Of a DNA stretch of 64,000 bases, positions 54,472 through 64,000 are shown in pieces (the first letter of the stretch is position 1; each line of letters opens with the position of its first letter). Origin of the DNA: JAPPHA01 sp963662815 (lineage in GTDB: Bacteria > Pseudomonadota > Alphaproteobacteria > Rhodobacterales > Rhodobacteraceae). The translations under genes and the position numbers were made by a program. The stretch spans positions 413,908 through 477,907 of the forward strand of contig CAXXWA010000040.1 in NCBI GenBank assembly GCA_963662815.2. The letters run 5' to 3'. The notes under the pieces were generated by a model. That model had not been told where the DNA came from and searched no databases. It saw nothing but the letters and a program-made list of their open reading frames with translations.

Positions 54472-56250
54472 TCAGCCTGGCATCCTCATGGGAACATCCT
54501 GGTCGTGCCCGACCCCGAGCAGCTCGAAGGCCCGCTCCTGGACCGGGGTCGGCCTGGTGACCACCGACAGCAGGCTGTCGCCGCGGCCCGGCAGGCGCAC
54601 GCGGTTCAGCACCACGCCCGAGAGATCCGCGAGAAGCGTCCGGAAGCTGTGGACCGGAAGCCCGTCGGGGGTCCTCTTGTCCGACGCCTTCGCCTTCGCG
54701 CTGTCCGAGACCCTTGCCGGTTCCACCGGCGAGTTCCGCCGCGCCCTTGCGCCCTCGCGGTCGTCGTCCTCGAACAGCATCGGCGCCAGGCGCCGGCGCA
54801 TGTGCCACTCCACGTGCAGCGCCAGCATGCACAGGAACACGTGCGCCCGGACGCGGTCCGCCGAATACACGTGGACCGGGCGGATGCGGAGGTCGCCCTT
54901 CGCGTTCCGGAACGCGCGCTCCACGCCGGCGAGGGATTTGCAATCCTCCACCGCCGCCTCCGGCCCGACGGCTTCCGAATCCAGGCTGGTGCGCACCACG
55001 CATATCCCGTCGAGCCGCGCCTCGGCGGCGATCCTGTCCGGGCTCCGCGCCCAGTCCATCCCGTCGTCGCGCACGGCGACGTCGAAGTGCTTCTCCACCC
55101 GGCGCCGGTTCGCCTTCCGCCCCAGGGCCTTCATGGTCCGGTCGCGGTTCGCCGGGCCCGGCCTGCCGCGCGCGGCCGCGGCGGCGATGCCGGCGAGCGT
55201 CTCCTCCGTCGCCTGCAGAAGGTCCTCGCGCTTCCGGGCCCGCTCCTCCCGCAGCCGCGGGTTCAGGCAGACCATCAGCCGCTCGCCGGGGAAGTCCGGC
55301 CCGGCGGTCTCCGCCACCGCGTTGGGCACCAGCGCCTCGGGCACCAGCGGGGCCGGCTCGCCGTCCGCGCCCTCCTTCAGCAGCCTGCGGATGTCGCTCG
55401 TCTTCAAGGCCGATATCCAGTCCAGCCCCGCGGGCTCCAGGTCCTCGCGGATGCGCGCCGTCGCGGGCATGCCCCTGTCGCCCGCGAGCGCCACGCGGTC
55501 GATGCCGAAGCGGGAGCGGATCTTCTCCGCCCGGCCCGCCACAGTGGACGGGTCGGACGCGTTCCCGGCGAAGACCTCCACCGCCACCGGGCAGCCGTCC
55601 GCCGCGCAGAGCAGGCCGCAGGCGATCTGCATCCTGCCCCTCTTGCCGTCCCGGCTGTGGCCGAAGGCCGCCAGCGGGCAGCACCGTCCCTCCAGGTACG
55701 AGCTGGAAACGTCGTGCAGGATCAGCGTGTTCCCGCCCTTCAGGTGCCGGTTGGCCAGGCTCCGCTCGATCCACGGCTGGCGCTTCAGCAGCCAGTCGAG
55801 CATGTCGAGCATCTCGTTGCCGGAGACGGGGCCGAGCTTGAGCAGGGTTCCGAGGCTGCTGGTCGCGGTCTCCGGGTCCAGCGCCCGGGCGGTCGCCAGC
55901 TTCGAGGCGGGGTCGAGGATCCGCGCGGCGACGGCGGCGAGCGCGAGGTCCCGGCTCCGCTCCTTCCTGCGCCCGAGGATGCGCCCGAAGCCGAGCCGCT
56001 TCATCGTCCCCGGCACCGCCGCCGCGTGGCCGTGCAGCAGGGAGCGCTCGACCTGCAGCAGCTCGCGGACGTCGCTGACGGCGACGGCGCCCTTCAGCAC
56101 GGCCCGGAACCCCTCGACGGCCTCGGGCGGGAGCCTCGCCGGGTTGGCGACGGTCCGCTTGCGGATGCGCTTCCCCTCCCGCCACGCCTCGCGGAGGAGG
56201 ACCGCGGGCCTTCCGTGCCTGCCGGAGATGCGTTCGATGTCGGGAGCCAT
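54472..56250 (-). CDS. IS1634-family transposase (intact)
   Basis: 592 residues from ATG 56250 (MAPDIERISGRHGRPAVLLR); longer upstream frames are open but not family-like. IS1634/IS4-type landmarks: RILDPASKLATARALDPETA, HDVSSSYLEGRCCPLAAFGH (catalytic Asp), RFGIDRVALAGDRGMPATAR (second Asp), ISALKTSDIRRLL, then GVERAFRNAKGDLRIRPVHV with the catalytic Glu in ERAFR, and RVRAHVFLCMLALHVEWHMR. The whole frame is open, so this copy could be active. It is oriented opposite to the neighbouring IS1634-like gene. Confidence 0.88.
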   Translation of the reverse strand: MAPDIERISGRHGRPAVLLREAWREGKRIRKRTVANPARLPPEAVEGFRAVLKGAVAVSDVRELLQVERSLLHGHAAAVPGTMKRLGFGRILGRRKERSRDLALAAVAARILDPASKLATARALDPETATSSLGTLLKLGPVSGNEMLDMLDWLLKRQPWIERSLANRHLKGGNTLILHDVSSSYLEGRCCPLAAFGHSRDGKRGRMQIACGLLCAADGCPVAVEVFAGNASDPSTVAGRAEKIRSRFGIDRVALAGDRGMPATARIREDLEPAGLDWISALKTSDIRRLLKEGADGEPAPLVPEALVPNAVAETAGPDFPGERLMVCLNPRLREERARKREDLLQATEETLAGIAAAAARGRPGPANRDRTMKALGRKANRRRVEKHFDVAVRDDGMDWARSPDRIAAEARLDGICVVRTSLDSEAVGPEAAVEDCKSLAGVERAFRNAKGDLRIRPVHVYSADRVRAHVFLCMLALHVEWHMRRRLAPMLFEDDDREGARARRNSPVEPARVSDSAKAKASDKRTPDGLPVHSFRTLLADLSGVVLNRVRLPGRGDSLLSVVTRPTPVQERAFELLGVGHDQDVPMRMPG

Positions 56251-56731
56251 GGCGGACCGCCTCATGGGAACGTGACTTGCCGACATTCTGCCGGCTTCCG
56301 CTATGATGTCAAGGGGAAATTCGAAAAAAACCGCTTTCATGCAGAGCCGTTTCCGGAACCGCCCGCCGGGAGCGCCGGCAGCCGCCCCTGCGCGTCTCAT
56401 GGGAACACGAGTCCCGCTTCCGGCCCCTTGGATCGCCGAATTTCCGTTTGATGTCAAGGGGTTATGCGCGAAAACCCCGTTTGAAGTTCCGTCTAGCTTT
56501 TTTCGGCGCAGGTTTTCCAATTTATTCCTTTTTTACAGGGGGTTGTGACCCCGGGATGCGTCGCGAAACGGATTCCTGTAGGCACGACTTGTCCCATCAA
56601 GCCATAGACCTCACCGGCAGCCCTCCCACGGAATATGGAACAAATTGCCCGACATGCCCGATTTCCTCTTGACACTATAGCAATCATGCCCCATGGTCGG
56701 CCCGAAACTGTAGGCACGTCAGGGTCCCGCC

Positions 56732-58482
56732 ATGCCCAAATCCGCAGGAATGCATGTCTCCGTCCTCAAGAAACACCAGAACGGAAAGACATACACTTCC
56801 GTCCTCCTCCGACAGAGCTGCCGCGACCACGACAACCGGGTGCAGAAGCGGACCCTCGCCAATCTCTCGCACCTGCCGCCGCACACGATCCCCCTGCTGC
56901 GCGGCGCGCTGGCGGGAAAGCGGCATGCGGAGGCCGGCGACGCGCTCGGGGACCCGGTCCGATCCCGCCACCACGGGGCGGTGCAGGCGGTCAGGACGGC
57001 CATGAACGCCATCGGCCTTCCCCGTCTCGTCGCCCGCGAGCGGTGCCCGGAACGCGACCTTGTCCTCGCCATGGTCGCCGGCCGCATCCTCAGGCCGAAC
57101 TCGAAGCTCGCCACCACCCGATGGTGGCGGAACGCCACCCTGCCCGAGGAGTTCGCCATCGCCGACGACGTCGCGCCCGAGGATCTCTACGCGGCGATGG
57201 ACTGGCTCGACGAGCGGCAGGAGGGCATCCAGGGACGCCTGGCACGGCGATGGATCGCGGAAGGCGATCTCGTTCTCTGGGACCTGTCCTCGACCTGGCA
57301 TGAGGGAAGCCACTGTCCGCTCGCGCGCTTCGGCTACAGCCGCGACCGCAAGCGGGGTCTCCCGCAGATCAACTTCGGCCTCCTCTGCGACCGCGGCGGG
57401 CGCCCGGTCTCGGTCTCCGCATATCCGGGGAACATCACCGACAAGGAGACCCTCCTGCCCGAGCTCGACCGCCTGCAGCGCCGCTTCGGGCTCTCCCGGG
57501 TGGTGATGGTCGGGGACCGCGGCATGATCGTCAAGGCCACCATCGCGGCCCTGCGCGCCCGCGGCGGCGCCGACTGGATCACCGCCCTCAAGAGCCAGAC
57601 CATCCGCAAGCTCGCCCGCCAGGGCCGTCCCGACCGTTTCCAGGACCCCGAACACGAGCAGACCCTGTTCGAGATCCGGGACCATCCCGACTTCCCCGGC
57701 GAGCGCCTCGTCGCCTGCCGCAATCCCCGCCTCGCCGGGCACCGCGCCCGCGTCCGGCAGGAGCTGCTCGAGGCCACCGAAAAGGCGCTCGCGAAGATCG
57801 CCGCGCGCGTCGAGGGCGGAACCCTCGAGGGCGAGGCCGACATCGGCCTCGCCGTGGGCGAGGTCATCAACACGAAGAAGATGAAGAAGCACTTCGACGT
57901 CGACATCGCCGCGACCAGCTTCAGCTTCCGACGCAAGCAGGAGTCCATCGACGCCGAGGCCGCCCTCGACGGCATATACGTCATCCGCACATCGCTCGGC
58001 GACGACGACATGGACGCCGAGGAATGCGTCAGGGGATACAAGGCCCTGACCCGCGTGGAGCGGGCATTCCGCTGCCTCAAGCCGGCGACCTCCAGGTCCG
58101 GCCGATATTCCACCGCCTCGCGCACCGGGTCCGCGCCCACTTCTTCATCTGCATGCTCGCCTACCTCGTCGAATGGCACATGCGGAAGGCATGGGCCCCC
58201 CTGTGCCATACCGACACCGAACCCGACGAGACCGGGGATCCGGTCCTGCCCGCCCGGCGCTCGGAGCCGGCACTGACCAAGGTTCATGCCCACACCCTGC
58301 CGGACGGCAGCGGCGCCCACAGCTTCCGGACGCTTCTCGACAGCCTGTCGACCATCGTGCGCTCGACGCACCGGATTCCGGGCGCAGGCGACGGGCCGGA
58401 GGCCGAGGTCGAGGTGACGACCCGGCCCGATGCCGGCCAGGAGAGGGCGCTGAAACTGCTGAAGGACATCGCAGCCATGTGA
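56732..58482 (+). pseudogene. IS1634-family transposase with a -1 frame change before its C-terminus
   Basis: ATG 56732 (MPKSAGMHVSVLKKHQNGKT) runs to VERAFRCLK near 58080: WDLSSTWHEGSHCPLARFGY (Asp), VVMVGDRGMIVKATIAALRA (Asp), EECVRGYKALTRVERAFR (Glu). After CTCAAGCC the family sequence continues in the -1 frame as AGDLQVRPIFHRLAHRVRAH through LKLLKDIAAM, ending at 58482. The catalytic triad is all before the break. The copy split by the serine-recombinase element carries the identical change, so it either predates transposition or is recoded. Related right end at 58581. Confidence 0.82.
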
Positions 58483-58580
58483 CGGCGGATCCGGTCGGAT
58501 TCGCCGTTTGTAGGCAGACTGTGACAGTCCCGATCCACGTATCCTATTGATACGATTCAATAAATCTCTTACCCGCTTCA

Positions 58581-58595
58581 GAACTTCAGGTTAAC
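58581..58595. repeat. terminal inverted repeat of the second IS1634-like element
   Basis: GAACTTCAGGTTAAC, a perfect 15-bp inverse of 54371-54385 and close to 37961-37976. Confidence 0.75.
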
Positions 58596-58639
58596 ATGGA
58601 AGTCGGCGTGCCAATCGGGCGATCGTTCGTATCATGCAC

Positions 58640-58860
58640 TGCTGGGAATGCACGACGACGAGATGGCAAGGACTCTTCGAAACCCACCGCAGTGGACGCA
58701 CGAGATCTTCCCGAACCAATGGCTTGTCGAGCTCGTCGAGCGCCTCCGCAAAACCGGCCTTGACTGCCAACGCAGGCTTGCGGCCCCCGCCGGGACGGCG
58801 AACGCGGCCCGACGGGTCCGACTCCTTCCCGTGTTCCGCAAGGCCGCGGTGAATCGATGA
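58640..58860 (-). pseudogene. ISAzo13-family transposase remnant
   Basis: The minus strand reads SGRVRRPGGGRKPALAVKAG, then FAEALDELDKPLVREDLVRP and LRWVSKSPCHL, which matches the conserved N-terminal part of ISAzo13 transposases (GGGRKP...LE.LV.P...GDP..PLRWT.KS). Only about 70 codons remain. Confidence 0.65.
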
Positions 58861-59334
58861 ACATGCAACCATGGTTGCAGTCGACTCCAAGGTCGCCTCG
58901 CCATGGTCAAGCGACAGCGTCCCGGTGGCAGCGACGGACGGACGCTCTTCAATGCCAGATGCAGCGAGAGGGCATCGACCGGCACCAGACCGCTTGGGTC
59001 GCACCCGTGCCGCGAGTGAATCATTTTTCGATTCCAGAAGGAATCACTCGACGACAGGACGAATCGCTTGTTTCGCAACTGGCCCCAAACCCGGCGCAAA
59101 ATCCTTGACAGTAAATTCAGGCGTGCCGTAACGTGCGCTACATTGACACCCTCTTCGTGCTGTGGCGCATGGCGAATGACTTGATGAGCCTTGGTTTGAA
59201 TTCAGCGGGTCCGGAGCACTGGGACTAAGTGGAAAGATCCCGGCGCATTCGGGTTTCGGGCCGGACGATGCCATGTTTGATAACTGGTGCGCCTCTGGGC
59301 GTTCGGCTCGTTCGCAATTAGCGGAGGCAATCCC
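58861..59334. other. intergenic before the second MMPL gene
   Basis: No supported gene. Probably the end of IS debris plus the promoter region of the exporter. Confidence 0.4.
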
Positions 59335-61671
59335 GTGCACAACCGCAGCCCGGAAAACGAACCTTTCGCGAAACGATTTGCCGAACGGATTCTCGCGGCT
59401 CGTTGGTTTGTCGTCCTGTTCACCCTAGTCTTGGTTGGAATCGCATCGAGCGGCATTGCGCGGCTCGAATTTTCCGCCAATTACCGCATTTTCTTCGACG
59501 ACGACAATCCTCAGCTCTTGGCGCTGGAAGCGCTTGAGAACACTTACGGAAAGAACGAAAACGTCGTGTTCTTGATTGTCCCGGACGATGGAAACGCCAC
59601 GTCGGAAAGCGCACTTTCTGCAGCCGTCTGGCTCACAGATGCCGCGTGGAATACACCATTTTCGAGGCGCGTCGACTCGCTTGCCAACTTTCAATACACG
59701 ACTGCCGAACAAGACGACCTGTATGTGCGGGATCTTGTTGATCCGCAAGAAGTCGCCGAAGCTGGGGCGCGGTCACGAATCCGGGCGATTGCCTTGTCCG
59801 ACCCGCGTATCGCCGGCAGTATTCTGGCCAGGGCCGGAGACGTCAGTGTCGTAAACGTCACTGTTGAACTTCCGGAAGAGGGCCTGTTGGAAGCCGTGGC
59901 TGAGGTTGCCGAATTCGCCAGGTCGGTTGCTGCAGAGGCCGAGAGCAGGTTTCCTGACCTCGACATGCGTATCGTCGGCACGGTCATGGTCAACCAGACC
60001 TTCGTTGAAGCATCGATTGGCAGCCAGAAGATCTTCCTACCGTCCAGCCTTCTGCTCATGGCAGTGATCCTTGGCATTCTGATCCGGAGCTGGGCGGGTG
60101 TGGCGGCGACCGGGTTAGTCATCGTCTTTTCCATTCTCTTTTCCGTCGGTCTAGGCGTTTGGGTTGGTCTGGTCTTTTCCCCGCCCGTCTCGCCGGCACC
60201 GACAATCGTACTGATGATTGTCGTGGCGAACTGCGTGCACGTGCTGGTGGCTTTGCGGCAAAGCCTTCGTGCCGGCAATTCCAAGCATGATGCCATCGTC
60301 GAATCCATCAGGCTCAACCTGCATCCTGTATTTCTGGCGAGTCTCACGACTGCGCTTGGGTTCCTTAGCATGAACTTCTCCGAGGTTCCGCCCTACCGTC
60401 ATCTTGGCAACTTCGTTGCATTGGGAATCGTCGCCTCGTTCGTTCTCTCAGTTACCTTTCTTCCGGCCTTGCTTTCGCTTCTCCCCATTCGCGCGGCGAA
60501 GGAACGCCAACTCCCGGGGCCCACCATGAACGCATTGGCGGATTTTGTTTTGCGCCACAGGAAGACCGTATTGTGGAGTTGGGCGGTGATAGTGCCCGTG
60601 ATGATGTTGGCCATTCCACGCAACGAGCTCAATGACGTACTGGTTCATTTTTTTGATGAGAGCGTCGAGTTTCGCCAGGACACAGACTTTATGGATGAGC
60701 GCTTGAGCGGCAATACGCTGCTTGACTACTCTCTGGAGGCGTCTTCCGAGGGTGGCGTTACAGATCCCCTTTTCCTCGCCGAGGTCGCGAACTTCGTCGA
60801 CTGGTTTAGAGATCAACCCCCCGTACGCCACGTGTCAGCAATGACTGATACCTTCCGGCAACTAAACATGAGCATGCATGGTGACAATCCGAACGCTTAT
60901 CGGATTCCGGAAACCCGGGATCTGGCGGCTCAGTACTTGCTGCTCTACGAGCTGTCGCTTCCGCAAGGTTTGAACCTCAACAACCAGATCGATAGGTCCC
61001 GATCGGCAACACGCGTAACCGTTTCGGCTGAGACACTCTATTCGCAGGATGTGCTAGACCTGAATTCCCGCGCCGAGGCTTGGCTCACGGACAACGCGCC
61101 GCATGTCGCTAGCGTCAACAGCACGGGCCCCGCAGCCCTGTTCGCCTACATAGGCCAACGCAACATTCGCGCCATGCTGGTCGGGACGATGGTTGTGCTT
61201 CTGGCCATTTCCGCCATTCTCCTGTTCGCCTTGCGATCCCTGAGATTGGGCGTAATCAGCATCGTTCCGAACTTGGTTCCTGCTGTTTTGGGTTTTGGTG
61301 TCTGGGGGTTGACGGTGGGATTGGTAGGGCTTTCGCTTTCCGTCGTCGTGGCGATGACTGTCGGGATAGTCGTGGATGATACGGTGCATTTCCTGAGCAA
61401 ATACCTCCGTGCCCGGCGCAAGTACGGCCATGACTCGGAAAAAGCGGTGCGTTACGCCTTTGACACGGCTGGCCGATCATTGTTCACGACGACGGTTGTA
61501 TTGGTCGCCGGCTTTCTGATTTTCGTGTTTTCGCCGTTTGTTCCCACCGCACAAGTCGGAGTCCTGACAGCAATTATCATTGGCTTTGCGCTCATAGCTG
61601 ACCTGTCGCTCTTGCCGGCGCTGTTGACTGTGGTGGACCGACGTACAGGAAAAGGGAAAGAGTCAGCCTGA
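59335..61671 (+). CDS. MMPL/RND-family exporter (second copy)
   Basis: 778 residues from a GTG at 59335 with GGAGG eight bases upstream; an earlier in-frame start has no such site. It is the paralogue of 9402-11726 with the same organisation: helix FVVLFTLVLVGIASSGIARL, periplasmic loop 1, helices with VLMIVVANCVHVLVALRQSL, a second periplasmic loop sharing the RDLAAQYLLLYELSLPQGLN block, and GIVVDDTVHFLSKYLRARRK near the C-terminus. It probably exports the same class of hydrophobic molecule as the first copy. The two may form a heteromer or act on precursor and product. Confidence 0.9.
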   Translation: MHNRSPENEPFAKRFAERILAARWFVVLFTLVLVGIASSGIARLEFSANYRIFFDDDNPQLLALEALENTYGKNENVVFLIVPDDGNATSESALSAAVWLTDAAWNTPFSRRVDSLANFQYTTAEQDDLYVRDLVDPQEVAEAGARSRIRAIALSDPRIAGSILARAGDVSVVNVTVELPEEGLLEAVAEVAEFARSVAAEAESRFPDLDMRIVGTVMVNQTFVEASIGSQKIFLPSSLLLMAVILGILIRSWAGVAATGLVIVFSILFSVGLGVWVGLVFSPPVSPAPTIVLMIVVANCVHVLVALRQSLRAGNSKHDAIVESIRLNLHPVFLASLTTALGFLSMNFSEVPPYRHLGNFVALGIVASFVLSVTFLPALLSLLPIRAAKERQLPGPTMNALADFVLRHRKTVLWSWAVIVPVMMLAIPRNELNDVLVHFFDESVEFRQDTDFMDERLSGNTLLDYSLEASSEGGVTDPLFLAEVANFVDWFRDQPPVRHVSAMTDTFRQLNMSMHGDNPNAYRIPETRDLAAQYLLLYELSLPQGLNLNNQIDRSRSATRVTVSAETLYSQDVLDLNSRAEAWLTDNAPHVASVNSTGPAALFAYIGQRNIRAMLVGTMVVLLAISAILLFALRSLRLGVISIVPNLVPAVLGFGVWGLTVGLVGLSLSVVVAMTVGIVVDDTVHFLSKYLRARRKYGHDSEKAVRYAFDTAGRSLFTTTVVLVAGFLIFVFSPFVPTAQVGVLTAIIIGFALIADLSLLPALLTVVDRRTGKGKESA

Positions 61672-63372
61672 AGTCCTAGTGGATTTTGGCGTAGGTTTCC
61701 CGACTAATCCATTTTGCAAGTGGTTGTGATTGGGAGTGCTTCGCGAAGTTGATGTAAGCGTTTTTGTTGCGTTCTTCTTCAAGCCCTGATCTCCGGCTCG
61801 CAAGTTATCCAACAGTTGCCAAGCGGAACGGCATTTTCCGTGCGTTGCTTGTCACGCCGCCCAACCCTTGTCCGGTTCGGGACTTCGGCACTGCGTCTGC
61901 TCCGTGACGCCAACGGCACATTCACGTGGTCATGACATCCCGGGGGCGGGACCAATCTTGGCATTGGTGTCATGCGGCGAACCCAGCTCTTGCCAGTTAC
62001 AATTGCTGCCGTAAAACGGAGCTTGTTGCCTCCCACGTTCCGGATTGCATTCCGGATCTGAGTACCGACTGCGAACCGTGCGGCGCATCAAGAGGCGTCT
62101 CGTCGAGAAATGGTTCAAGGACCCAGTGTTTCAGTCACGGTATTGTCACGTCTGCGTCAAAAGATCAATCCGTTCGCGAAATTTCTCAGCTTTGGCCTCT
62201 GACTTCTCGCCCGGCGGACACCGCCCGTCGATGTCGAGTTCGCAGACATCCGACGCTGCCGACTCAAACTGGCCGCCACGTACGACTTTCATCGAGAAAC
62301 GGCCAACGCCGCAAATCGGATGCTTCTGGCCTGACGAGCGATGTCCCGCATCGTAGCCGGTGAATGCACCGATCACGGCACCAAACTTATCGACGGCATT
62401 CGCACCGCTCTCGGCACACTCGCATGCGTCATCCGGCCGAAGGTGCTGACTCGAACTCAGAGCTGCCCCTCGGGCTCGTGTCAACAGCAAAGCCGGTCGG
62501 CTCTCCAGGAAATCAATTAGGCGGTGAGCGGCCTCCTTTCGCCAATGTCATGATGCCCGGCCATGACGTGTTCTCCGTGCCAAAGACCGGCAGTGTTCAG
62601 GTCGCGTATGAGGCCGCCCGCCTTCAGTATCCAGACGGTTTCGAGATAGGCGATGGCCACGTACATTCCGCAGGAACCGCGCCAGTGCACTCGACCACTA
62701 CAGACCACCGGGGCGAGCTCGTCTGAGCATCCAACCACGCCAACCGCATCCTTGTCGGCCGCCAGCATCAACGCCATGCCGGACCCCTGCCTCACTGTTC
62801 GTCCCGAGACGCTTGGCTGGCTCGGCTGGACAGCACGCGAAACGAAGACAAACCCGTGTTCGGCCATTCGCCGCATCAGGGTCTCCGGGAACACCTGCTC
62901 CCGGCACCCCCCTTTCCTACGGGCCGTAGAATGGGGTCGGCGTTCAGGATCGCAATTGTGAAGCAAAGGTTCCGGGATGAGCCCGCCCCAAGGCAGGCGA
63001 GACTAGCGAAGCCGCATCACCGTGGCGTCTTGAAAGGCTCACTCTCCGAGTCCTTTCGTCACGCGCGGCCACTCTCCGAAACGGTTTGCAGTATTCCAGC
63101 GTGAAACCTCGCGGGCAAACCGACAGGCGCTGCGCGAGCCAAGGGCATCGGTCCCACCTCTTTTGCACGCACACCGGACCAGTTTGATTGGCCGTCCGCC
63201 GGTTGCAGATTGTCCTACGCCCCGAAACCGCAATTGAATCGCTCCGTTACAACCGCCTGGCTTGCCGGTGGATTCTGGTCGTGAACTGTCCCGCCTCCGC
63301 ACGTCCTGAAGGTCCCGGCCGTCCGACGACCGACGCGGCACGGTTTCGACTTGACTTGAAGCGAATGTCTGG
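61672..63372. other. 1.7-kb gene-poor region
   Basis: No confident gene. The best protein-like frame is 62146-62490 on the minus strand (GVGRFSMKVVRGGQFESAAS, VCELDIDGRCPPGEKSEAKA), but it has no recognised family or ribosome-binding site. A second minus-strand frame at 62517-62966 is weaker. Likely decayed sequence. Confidence 0.4.
62146..62490 (-). CDS. hypothetical protein, low support
   Basis: 114 codons at most. The C-terminal two thirds (DKFGAVIGAFTGYDAGHRSS, QKHPICGVGRFSMKVVRGGQ, then a charged helix SEAKAEKFRERIDLL) look protein-like, with several cysteines. No start with a ribosome-binding site and no family recognised. Could be a decayed gene. Confidence 0.25.
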   Translation of the reverse strand: MLLTRARGAALSSSQHLRPDDACECAESGANAVDKFGAVIGAFTGYDAGHRSSGQKHPICGVGRFSMKVVRGGQFESAASDVCELDIDGRCPPGEKSEAKAEKFRERIDLLTQT

Positions 63373-63444
63373 AGCGGGCGATGGGGAATCGAACCCACGT
63401 CTTCAGCTTGGAAGGCTGTGGCTCTACCATTGAGCTACGCCCGC
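63373..63444 (-). tRNA. tRNA-Gly (anticodon TCC)
   Basis: Minus-strand cloverleaf: acceptor GCGGGCG/CGCCCGC with discriminator T, D-arm TAGCTCAATGGTAGAGC, anticodon loop CTTCCAA (anticodon TCC), T-arm ending GGGTTCGATTCCC. 72 nt; the CCA end is not encoded. Confidence 0.95.
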
Positions 63445-63631
63445 GCCCCGGTCCAATAACCAACACGCGGGTCTGCATGCAAGCCCAAGTTTTCCCGGAG
63501 GTCCGTGAAGCGAGCAAAAATAGGGATCAGTTGTGGCGGCTTGACGCCGCGCAGCATAGACTGAAGGGACCTGGAACCTTGGCGCAAGCGGACGGGCGGT
63601 CCAAGTCGTGCCCCTCGAGATCCATAACGCG

Positions 63632-63985
63632 CTACTCTAGGTCTTCAAGGTCGGCGGCTGCATTTCGGACCGTTGCCCGGACCGCTTCAATTCGTCGCCG
63701 CGCCTCAAGGTTAATGCGTTCGGCATTCATGTGCTCTTCCCGGGCCACCGCCTCGAGTTCGCGTTCTTGATCCCGAACGAGGCGCCGCCAAGTCTTCCTC
63801 CGCCAAGGCCGCGTCCAGGACAGCCTGCGCATCCGAGCGGAGGGAATCCAGTTTACCCATCGCCGCAACGAAGATCCGAAGAACTTCCTGACGTGTCGTG
63901 ACCGAACCTGCGGCGCGAGCAACCCTTTCCGTCGCTCCCGATTGCCGCGCGGCAGCGGCAGCGGCGCGCATGCGCGCGGATGCAA
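63632..63985 (-). pseudogene. hypothetical helical protein, frameshifted
   Basis: The N-terminal part reads in one frame (RQEVLRIFVAAMGKLDSLRS, DAQAVLDAALAEEDLAA) and the C-terminal part in another (RLVRDQERELEAVAREEHMN, AERINLEARRRIEAVRATVR, then AAADLEDLE and a stop). Adding one base near 63783 would join them into an alanine-rich coiled-coil protein. The 5' end may lie beyond the window. No family recognised. Confidence 0.4.
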
Positions 63986-64000
63986 GTGCGGAGTTCCGCG

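Noticed and set aside
54505..56451. Long plus-strand frames opposite the IS1634-like transposase
   Set aside because: Antisense shadows of an intact transposase in very GC-rich sequence.
1..64000. CRISPR array or prophage
   Set aside because: No regularly spaced repeats and no phage structural genes were seen; the only recombinase belongs to a small element nested in an IS.

Overview
The window looks like the chromosome of a GC-rich alphaproteobacterium. It carries a DksA whose zinc finger has lost all but one cysteine, a glutamine amidotransferase / GXGXG / FMN-glutamate-synthase / long glutamine-synthetase cluster, and a MoxR-VWA pair. The density of decayed insertion sequences suggests a genome under transposon pressure, perhaps host-associated. 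That is an inference; no rRNA or taxonomic marker gene is present.

Layout. (1) 1-5.3 kb: a minus-strand nitrogen operon (three glutamate-synthase-like subunits plus a 490-aa glutamine synthetase) with a divergent GntR/FCD regulator. (2) 5.4-8.9 kb: a minus-strand set encoding MoxR ATPase, GNAT acetyltransferase, a 55-aa membrane protein, a VWA (CoxE-like) protein and an M48 protease. (3) 9.4-11.7 kb: an MMPL/RND exporter. (4) 12.1-14.4 kb: an unusual GPP34-cytochrome P450 fusion preceded by a coupled small ORF. (5) 14.4-16.3 kb: IS remnants (ISKra4-like, IS1380-like). (6) 16.7-23.2 kb: DksA and a complete oligopeptide ABC importer (order D-F-A-B-C). (7) 24.4-30.1 kb: the core of a RiPP pathway. 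It contains a nitrile-hydratase-leader (NHLP) precursor ending in LCCCW, a conserved unknown protein, an E1-like/YcaO cyclodehydratase with a split-off recognition domain, and an NHLP leader fused to a terpene-cyclase-like toroid. (8) 30.3-38.0 kb: a nested transposon mosaic of two ISAs1-like elements carrying a DruA-like DUF4338 ORF, a large serine recombinase element and a split IS1634-like copy. (9) 38.3-44.3 kb: an AlkB-type hydroxylase fused to a GlnE-like domain, a LolA-like periplasmic protein and a flavin-dependent halogenase coupled to a 69-aa protein. (10) 44.9-47.7 kb: IS5 and ISKra4-like elements. (11) 47.9-53.6 kb: the three-gene NHLP bacteriocin export operon (HlyD-like, C39 peptidase-ABC, second ABC). 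(12) 54.4-58.9 kb: two IS1634-like elements and an ISAzo13 remnant. (13) 59.3-61.7 kb: a second MMPL exporter. (14) 61.7-64 kb: mostly empty, with tRNA-Gly(TCC) and a frameshifted ORF.

Reading it together: regions 3-4, 7, 9, 11 and 13 look like one biosynthetic locus broken into islands by transposons. The precursor leader would be bound by the recognition domain. Its three consecutive cysteines are candidate substrates for YcaO cyclodehydration to thiazolines or thiazoles, and its terminal tryptophan is a candidate for the halogenase. P450, AlkB-GlnE and NHLP-toroid proteins could add further tailoring. The C39 transporter would cleave after the Ala-Gly and export the product, and the MMPL/LolA proteins may move a hydrophobic product through the envelope. 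The presence of these genes is seen in the sequence. Their cooperation and the product are inference.

Two cautions. Several genes (28.0-28.8 kb and many transposases) contain frame breaks that could be real decay, recoding or assembly error. A dedicated SagB-type azoline dehydrogenase is not visible here.
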